From Roseibium limicola (GTDB taxonomy: Bacteria > Pseudomonadota > Alphaproteobacteria > Rhizobiales > Stappiaceae), in the NCBI RefSeq assembly GCF_017313085.1, contig NZ_JAFLNF010000002.1, positions 62,001 to 126,000 of the forward strand: a DNA stretch of 64,000 bases. Direction: 5' to 3'. Positions 57,008 to 64,000 of the stretch are shown piece after piece. A model generated the notes under the pieces. It had not been told where the DNA came from and did not search any database. It was given only the letters and a program-made list of their open reading frames with translations. The translations under genes and the position numbers were made by a program. The stretch's first letter is position 1. Each line of letters starts with the position of its first letter.

Positions 57008-57598
57008 AAGACGCCGCCTCATTGGGTTGCCCATTCACTCCGTCGGCGTTTCAACAGTTTGAACTAGGTTTCTGTTTCCATTGAGGCCGATGTCGAGTTT
57101 GAGTTCACGACGACGCGTAAAAAGCGTATCTTCGTGCTACCCTGGAAGGGCCATTCGCTCAGTGAATTTGTCTAGCCAATGAACCGTTTCTTTGTCGTTA
57201 TCTGGCGCGGAGCTTGCCCGTAAGCGAGAGACAGAAGGGGGGAGATTGACACTGGTTTTTTTCCCGGACCGGCTTATTGCTTACATGACGATAACTCCCC
57301 ATTCTTCCAGGGAGCCTTCCTAAGTTCGCGTGGCCGCGTCATGGGCCCAATACGCCAAAGATTTCGCAGCCAACAGCGACAAGAATGAGTGAGTGAAGGC
57401 GGGGGAGCAGGTCACGGCTTATGAGCTCTGTCGATCAAACACCTAAGTTTCATGTTGCATCCATGTTGCACGGATTTGCCGGAACCCTAGGGAGATGGCA
57501 GGAATCTGCCGAACTTTGATGCAGCAAAGCTGCAACATGTACTGACGTATTTCAGCGCATCAGGTTCGGAAAATCATTGATTTTATTAAGATAAAGTT
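57008..57598. other. Gene-free stretch between hsdR and tRNA-Gln, with CATGTTGCA repeats
   Basis: 591 bp without a supportable gene. CATGTTGCA occurs as a tight direct repeat at 57451-57459 and 57462-57470 (11-bp period) and in inverted form as TGCAACATG at 57531-57539; a hairpin GCAGC-AAA-GCTGC (57521-57533) adjoins it. This is the likely right edge of the defence island, ending at the 3' end of a tRNA gene, but no integrase, no transposase and no copy of the tRNA 3' sequence at the left border were found. Confidence 0.5.
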
Positions 57599-57672
57599 TG
57601 GCTGGGGAACCTGGATTCGAACCAGGACTAACAGAGTCAGAGTCTGCGGGTCTACCGTTAACCTATTCCCCA
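57599..57672 (-). tRNA. tRNA-Gln (anticodon CTG)
   Basis: A 74-nt cloverleaf on the minus strand: acceptor TGGGGAA pairs with TTCCCCA, D stem GGTT/GACC, anticodon stem GCAGA/TCTGT with loop CTCTGAC giving anticodon CUG, T arm CCTGG-TTCGAAT-CCAGG, discriminator G73 and an encoded CCA end (57599-57601). The 3' end points toward the defence island, the usual side for integration at a tRNA. Confidence 0.93.
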
Positions 57673-57746
57673 ACAGGCGAGCTGGTCTCGCTGAGCGGCT
57701 TTTGGGCAAAGCCGCCGCGGCAGTGCGCCGCTGTTGTTGGAGGCGG

Positions 57747-57774
57747 TATATAACCATCCCGCTGCCGGACGCAA
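57747..57774 (-). promoter_or_regulatory. Candidate promoter of tRNA-Gln
   Basis: On the minus strand TTGCGT (57769-57774) and TATATA (57747-57752) lie 16 bp apart, followed by a GC-rich stretch as seen at stable-RNA promoters; 75 bp upstream of the mature tRNA. Sequence match only. Confidence 0.45.
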
Positions 57775-58086
57775 GTGCCTTCGATTTTTTTTGTCGGCTT
57801 TCCACAGACACGCCGTATCGAACGCTTGTCACACCTCATGTGCAGCGCATTTCCGCTCGCGTCCAGCCCGATGTTCATCCGTCGTCGAGACCTCATAGGG
57901 GCGGGCTCTTGGGTCTCGAGCTTGCCGCTTTCAAAGTGGAGTACAGACAACTCTGCCCGATAGATTGCCCCCCATGGTAATCTGAACTAGGCGCCGACGC
58001 CGAGAGCTGATAAAGTCCCTGTCAACGAAGCAATATTGCGCGGGGCCGGAAACACGCCAGGATTCGCGCAAATAAAGGCAAAATAC
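57775..58086. other. Gene-free stretch between tRNA-Gln and ppx
   Basis: About 312 bp between the divergent tRNA-Gln and phosphatase genes. A T8 run occurs at 57784-57791. No supportable coding frame or recognisable RNA was found; it should hold the phosphatase promoter. Confidence 0.4.
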
Positions 58087-60390
58087 GTGACTGATTCAGC
58101 TCAGGATCCTCCCGAATCTCGGAAGGAAGCCGCTGATCCGTCCGGTTCCATTTCCCGCTCAGGACAGCGGGCCAATTCCCGGCGCAAACGGCGCCGTAGT
58201 CGCAACGGCAAGGTTCAGGGCACTGCAGACGTGCCTGATCAGAGCAAAGCCGTTTCGGAGCAGGACCTGACAGGCCATGGCCGTCGGTCCGCCCGCAAGG
58301 GCAAAAGCCATAAGGGCACCAAGGCCGGAAATCCGGCTGCCGGCGCCCCTGCTGGGAGACCTCGGTCCGGGCCATCGGCCTCCGGTTTCGACGGAACTCC
58401 GGCAGTTGCCGCAAATGATGCCGCGCGAACTGGCCGGCAGAAACGGCATTTTGGCGCTTCTGGAGGAGGGGGCAAGACCTCCTCCGCGACAGGTCAAGAA
58501 TTGATGACGAATTCGGGCCCAGGCTCGAATTCCAGTTCTGGCCCGGAAACCGTCCCGGTTTCGGCTTCGGCCGCGGGAAATGGATCTTCGGAAGGATCGG
58601 ACCCACGAAGCGCAGCCGCCGGCCAGACACGGGCGGGAGTCTCCAATCGCGGCAAGGGTGGTCGAGGACGATCGCGCCGTCGCGGCCGCAATCGGAAAGG
58701 GACGCCGGAGCCTGCTCTGGAGCCAAGCCTTTCGGCTGACCGGACAACTGCGCCGGATCACCTGCAAGCGGGACACGTCGGGCAAGCGGGACACGTCGGG
58801 GCAGAAGCTGGCCCGTCCAGCCGTCATGACGACCCGTGGCGCCAGGAGCCGGGATCTCCGGAATCTATGCCGAATGACATCCTGGATGCGGGGCCTTCCT
58901 CCGAGACCGCAGGCCGGAAGACACTCGTTGAGCCGGCTGAAACTCAAGCCGCAGGACGACCGCCACGTCGGTCTGGTCGTCGACGGCGGGGTGCTGGTCC
59001 TGGTGGAGGAGCAGAGGTTCTTGGCACCGGAGCACGCGGAGGGGGACGTGGGCAGAGTCATGGTGCGGTGGCGCAGACCCCTGGAGACAGCGGGCGCAGC
59101 GGGCAAGCGGCGGATTCGTCGCCCGGTTCTCCCGCACGATCCTTCAGCCGGTCCGACGCTCGATCCGAGCCCGTTCCTCAGGCCGTGTCTCCGACAGACC
59201 CGGCTACCAGTGGGAGCAGACCGCGGCACGCAGACACCCCCGCACGCGGGCGGCAGGTCGGGGCGAACGGGGTGGCCAACGGCCACTCCCATGGTCAGGC
59301 CACAGGACCGCATCGGGATCGCCGTCGCTCGGCATGGGGATCAGAGGGCAATCGCGCTTCAGGACCTTTGTATGCGGCGCTGGATCTGGGCACCAACAAC
59401 TGTCGCTTGCTGATTGCGCGCCCGGATGACCGGGGGTTTCGGGTCGTCGATGCTTATTCGCGGATCGTGCGTCTGGGTGAGGGGGTCGGTCGTACTGGTC
59501 TCTTGTCTGAAGAGGCTATGGATCGGGCAGTCGACGCGCTCGGCAATTGTCAGCGCAAGTTGGTCGAGCGCGGGGTGACCAAGGCCCGTCTGATTGCAAC
59601 GGAAGCCTGTCGGGCAGCCGGCAATGGCGACGCGTTCATCGAGCGGGTAAAGCAGGAAACCGGAATGGCGCTGGAGGTGGTCAGTCGTGAGACGGAAGCA
59701 CGTCTTGCGGTGGCCGGTTGCGTCACCCTGGTTGATCCTGAAGCAAACGGCGTGATCCTGTTTGATATCGGCGGCGGTTCGTCCGAAATTGTCTGGCTGG
59801 ATCTGCGCAACCGATGCGGGGCGCGTGGCTTCGCTCTGACGCGCTTCGTCCGTTCCTGGGCCTCGTTGCCGGTGGGTGTCGTCAATCTGGCTGAACGCCA
59901 CGGCGGTGTCGATGTGACCTACGCAGTGTTTGAGGCGATGGTCGATGACGTGGCGAACCATTTGAAGGACTTCGCTCTCGGCGATGATCTGACGGCTGCA
60001 ATTGGTGCCGGCGGCGTCCACATGTTGGGCACCTCCGGCACTGTCACGACACTTGCCGGCGTGCACCTTGGTCTGAAGCGGTATGATCGGCGCAGGGTCG
60101 ATGGTGCATGGCTGGAAAATGGCCAGGTGGGCGACATGATTGATCGTCTGAGGGAAATGTCCTACGAGGAGCGCATCGACAACCCCTGTATCGGGGCGGA
60201 CCGGGCCGATCTTGTGCTGGCGGGCTGCGCTATTCTTGAGGCCATTCGTCGTCGGTGGAGTTGTGAACGCTTGCGCGTTGCCGACCGTGGGCTGCGCGAA
60301 GGTATTCTGACAGAACTGATGGCCGCCGACGGGGTGTGGTCCAAAGGCAAGGGCGGGCGCACAGGCTCCCGCAAAAGAGGCAAGACATGA
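58087..60390 (+). CDS. ppx: Ppx/GppA-family phosphatase with long disordered N-terminus
   Basis: A 767-residue protein from GTG 58087 (preceded by AAAGG); an upstream TTG is less likely. From about residue 426 it is a Ppx/GppA enzyme (exopolyphosphatase/pppGpp phosphohydrolase): [61 protein letters not shown] (about 558), [16 protein letters not shown]. The first 420 residues are low complexity, rich in Gly, Ser, Ala, Arg, Pro, with basic patches [12 protein letters not shown] and [14 protein letters not shown] like RNA-binding tails. Stop overlaps the rlmE start (ATGA). The N-terminus is open in several frames because of high GC, so its length is less certain than the domain. Confidence 0.85.
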   Translation: MTDSAQDPPESRKEAADPSGSISRSGQRANSRRKRRRSRNGKVQGTADVPDQSKAVSEQDLTGHGRRSARKGKSHKGTKAGNPAAGAPAGRPRSGPSASGFDGTPAVAANDAARTGRQKRHFGASGGGGKTSSATGQELMTNSGPGSNSSSGPETVPVSASAAGNGSSEGSDPRSAAAGQTRAGVSNRGKGGRGRSRRRGRNRKGTPEPALEPSLSADRTTAPDHLQAGHVGQAGHVGAEAGPSSRHDDPWRQEPGSPESMPNDILDAGPSSETAGRKTLVEPAETQAAGRPPRRSGRRRRGAGPGGGAEVLGTGARGGGRGQSHGAVAQTPGDSGRSGQAADSSPGSPARSFSRSDARSEPVPQAVSPTDPATSGSRPRHADTPARGRQVGANGVANGHSHGQATGPHRDRRRSAWGSEGNRASGPLYAALDLGTNNCRLLIARPDDRGFRVVDAYSRIVRLGEGVGRTGLLSEEAMDRAVDALGNCQRKLVERGVTKARLIATEACRAAGNGDAFIERVKQETGMALEVVSRETEARLAVAGCVTLVDPEANGVILFDIGGGSSEIVWLDLRNRCGARGFALTRFVRSWASLPVGVVNLAERHGGVDVTYAVFEAMVDDVANHLKDFALGDDLTAAIGAGGVHMLGTSGTVTTLAGVHLGLKRYDRRRVDGAWLENGQVGDMIDRLREMSYEERIDNPCIGADRADLVLAGCAILEAIRRRWSCERLRVADRGLREGILTELMAADGVWSKGKGGRTGSRKRGKT

Positions 60391-61118
60391 CCGGATCAAG
60401 CAAGGGCTCAGGCGACCGCGGTTTTCACGTCAAGGTGAAGACGTCACGCGGGCGCCGGGCTTCGTCCACCCAATGGCTGCAGCGGCAGCTCAATGATCCG
60501 TACGTGCGGCGTGCCAAGGCCGATGGCTATCGCTCCCGTGCGGCCTACAAGCTGCTGGAGATCGACGACAAGCACAAGCTTCTCAAGCCAGGCTATCGTG
60601 TAGTCGATCTTGGGGCTGCCCCTGGCGGTTGGTGCCAGGTGGCCGCAGCCCGCGTCAAATCGGCGGAAGATGCGCCCAAGGTCGTCGGCATCGACTATCT
60701 GGAGATGGACCATCTGCCCGGCGTGACCTTTCTCCAGAAGGACTTTCTGGACGATGATGCCCCGGCTGCGCTGCTGGAAGCACTGGGCGGGTATGGTCCG
60801 GACGTGATCTTGTCCGACATGGCGTCCCCGACCACGGGTCATCGTCAGACGGACCATTTGCGCACGACCCATCTTTTTGAAGTCGCCATTCACTTTGCCG
60901 AGCTCAATCTGGTGCCCGGTGGATCGTTTCTGGCCAAGGTGTTCCGTGGTGGAACGGAAAATGAATTGCTGCAGCAGCTCAAGCGGTCGTTCAAGACGGT
61001 TTCCCATCTGAAGCCCCCGGCGAGCCGCAAGGAAAGCCCGGAGCTTTACGTGATCGCCAAGGGGTTCCGCGGCCGTCCGGAAAACCTGTCTGGTCATGGG
61101 GACGACACCGACGCATGA
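60387..61118 (+). CDS. rlmE: 23S rRNA 2'-O-methyltransferase RlmE (FtsJ/RrmJ)
   Basis: A 243-residue SAM-dependent methyltransferase that modifies U2552 of 23S rRNA in the late 50S subunit. The SAM site is [15 protein letters not shown] (about residues 72-86). The K-D-K-E catalytic set is visible: Lys in [10 protein letters not shown], Asp in [12 protein letters not shown], Lys in FLAKVFRGG and Glu in [14 protein letters not shown] 60387 overlaps the phosphatase stop by 4 bp and sits behind AGAGGCAAGAC. The ppx-rlmE pair is common in Alphaproteobacteria. Confidence 0.95.
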   Translation: MTGSSKGSGDRGFHVKVKTSRGRRASSTQWLQRQLNDPYVRRAKADGYRSRAAYKLLEIDDKHKLLKPGYRVVDLGAAPGGWCQVAAARVKSAEDAPKVVGIDYLEMDHLPGVTFLQKDFLDDDAPAALLEALGGYGPDVILSDMASPTTGHRQTDHLRTTHLFEVAIHFAELNLVPGGSFLAKVFRGGTENELLQQLKRSFKTVSHLKPPASRKESPELYVIAKGFRGRPENLSGHGDDTDA

Positions 61119-61150
61119 TGCGGCTGGCGATCTGACACACTGTGGTTTGA

Positions 61151-62935
<1,785 letters not shown>

Positions 62936-62951
62936 GCTTCTTTAAATGAAT

Positions 62952-62981
62952 GAGAAGGCGGGATTCTTGTCCTGCTTTCTC
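62952..62981 (+). other. Stable hairpin between guaB and the rsmB-type gene
   Basis: GAGAAGGCGGGA (62952-62963) pairs with TCCTGCTTTCTC (62970-62981), 12 bp with two G-U pairs and loop TTCTTG. No T-run follows, and the ribosome site GAAAGGG for the next gene comes directly after it, so it may affect mRNA stability or translation rather than end transcription. Confidence 0.4.
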
Positions 62982-62995
62982 GAAAGGGTATTGAA

Positions 62996-64000
62996 ATGAA
63001 AGATGGCGGTCGACTATCCGCAGCCATTGAGGTTCTGACCGAGGTGGAAACCCGTCATCGGCCAGTCCAGATGGCATTGCGTGACTGGGGGACTTCCCAC
63101 CGGTTTGCCGGCTCAGGTGACCGAACTGCCATTGGCAATCTCGTGTTTGATGCCTTGCGGCATCGCGCAAGCTTGTCGGCTCGGCTTTCCAGCGACACAC
63201 CGCGCATGGCGGTGCTCGGCACCTATGCGCTGACATGGCGCAATGGAACCGAAGGTTTGCAGGCGGCTTTTGAAGCTGACAGCCACGCACCTGAGCCTGC
63301 GACGGAAGACGAGATTTCGGCGCTCACAGCTGCCGCTGATATCGTTCCCGAAGGCGCTGCGGCCGCAGACGTTCCGGCATGGCTTTGGGAGTCGTTCCAG
63401 GGCGCCTTTGGCGAAAAGGCCGAAGCCGAAGGGCAGGCACTTGCCACACGGGCGCCGATTGATCTGCGAGTTAACACGCTGAAGTCCGACCGCGAAAAGC
63501 TGCTCAAGAAGCTGTCCCACATCAATGCATCTGCCTCGGCACTGACTCCGACCGGCATTCGCGTCGTGGCAAAGCCGGGCGCCGCACGTATGCCGCATGT
63601 GCAGGCCGAGGAAGGCTACCAGAAAGGCTGGTTTGAACTTCAGGATGAGGGCAGCCAGTTGGTCTCGCTTCTGGGTCAGGCCAAGCCAGGTCAGCAGGTT
63701 CTCGACTTTTGTGCAGGCGGTGGCGGAAAGACGTTGGCACTGGCTGCCAGCATGGGCAACAAGGGGCAGATCTTTGCCTATGACGCAGAACGTCTGCGCC
63801 TTGCGCCCATTCATGACCGGCTGAAGCGGGCAGGTGTTCACAGCGTTCAGGTCAAGGATCCGGCAACCACGGATCTGAAAGAGCTTGAAGGCGCCATGGA
63901 CCTGGTCTTCATCGACGCACCTTGCACTGGAACCGGCGTTTGGCGTCGTCGTCCGGACAGCAAGTGGAAGTTGTCGGAAAAGGCCTTGTCCGATCGTCTG
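62996..64000 (+). CDS. rsmB: RsmB/NOP-family rRNA (cytosine-C5) methyltransferase, 3' end cut by window
   Basis: 335 codons without a stop to the window edge. N-terminal NusB-like helical region (LSAAIEVLTEVETRH, RTAIGNLVFDALRHRA), then the methyltransferase domain with RVNTLKSDREKLLKKL, FELQDEGSQLVSLL, SAM motif VLDFCAGGGGKTLALAA, and motif IV VFIDAPCTGTGVWRRRP containing the catalytic Pro-Cys. ATG 62996 follows GAAAGGGTATTGAA. The second cysteine motif would lie past the right edge. It methylates a cytosine in 16S rRNA if truly RsmB; related family members act on other positions. Confidence 0.88.
   Translation, partial: MKDGGRLSAAIEVLTEVETRHRPVQMALRDWGTSHRFAGSGDRTAIGNLVFDALRHRASLSARLSSDTPRMAVLGTYALTWRNGTEGLQAAFEADSHAPEPATEDEISALTAAADIVPEGAAAADVPAWLWESFQGAFGEKAEAEGQALATRAPIDLRVNTLKSDREKLLKKLSHINASASALTPTGIRVVAKPGAARMPHVQAEEGYQKGWFELQDEGSQLVSLLGQAKPGQQVLDFCAGGGGKTLALAASMGNKGQIFAYDAERLRLAPIHDRLKRAGVHSVQVKDPATTDLKELEGAMDLVFIDAPCTGTGVWRRRPDSKWKLSEKALSDRL

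Noticed and set aside
57330..57392. A 20-codon frame (VAASWAQYAKDF...) reminiscent of the tail of a tyrosine recombinase next to the tRNA
   Set aside because: Too short, with a stop just upstream and no other recombinase sequence nearby.
58159..59313. A 384-codon open frame on the minus strand opposite the ppx N-terminal region
   Set aside because: The stretch is very GC-rich and low complexity, so several frames stay open by chance; the plus frame joins the phosphatase domain, the minus frame has no recognisable domain.

Overview
The window reads as a high-GC alphaproteobacterial chromosome, most plausibly order Hyphomicrobiales and possibly a Stappiaceae/Roseibium-like organism. This is inferred from the many periplasmic-binding-protein transporters (ABC and TRAP), the run of LysR-type regulators, the ppx-rlmE-guaB-rsmB gene order at the right end, and an iron-responsive site of the type used by rhizobial RirA. 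Genus is a guess. Genes are densely packed with many 1-8 bp start/stop overlaps.

Left part (1-32.4 kb), catabolism and uptake. A cut-off sugar-type ABC binding protein faces an AraC regulator. Next comes a polyamine/guanidino-compound block: a LysR regulator divergent from an agmatinase-family ureohydrolase, a four-gene PotDBCA-type ABC transporter and a metallo-beta-lactamase-fold hydrolase, followed by a LysR regulator divergent from a GMC oxidoreductase. A shikimate/quinate block follows (aroE-like dehydrogenase, TRAP transporter, fused QuiC1-type 3-dehydroshikimate dehydratase, divergent TetR regulator), expected to feed protocatechuate. Then Lrp, a semialdehyde dehydrogenase, a class III aminotransferase and an M20 amidohydrolase lie in line, an order resembling the regulator/dehydrogenase/aminotransferase part of ectoine catabolic operons. 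Two tandem YdcZ-like membrane genes, a LysR regulator, an enolase-superfamily dehydratase/racemase and yaeQ come next. An iron-siderophore-type ABC operon with a candidate IRO box ends in an unrecognised protein built from two similar halves.

Middle (32.5-41.6 kb). An oligopeptide-type ABC operon with two tandem paralogous binding proteins, two permeases and a fused two-domain ATPase is coupled to a fumarase/aspartase-superfamily lyase, with a divergent LysR regulator. I infer import and C-N (or C-O) cleavage of a dicarboxylate-bearing compound.

Defence island (41.7-57.0 kb). A complete type I Zorya anti-phage system (zorABCD, minus strand, every junction overlapping) lies back to back with a type I restriction-modification operon (hsdM, hsdS, a predicted PD-(D/E)XK/DUF4268-like gene, hsdR; plus strand). 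An AT-rich divergent region separates them. The island stops 0.6 kb before a tRNA-Gln(CTG) gene. No integrase or duplicated att site is visible.

Right end (57.6-64 kb), core genes: tRNA-Gln, a Ppx/GppA phosphatase with an unusually long disordered Arg/Gly/Ser-rich N-terminus, rlmE, guaB and a truncated rsmB-type methyltransferase gene.
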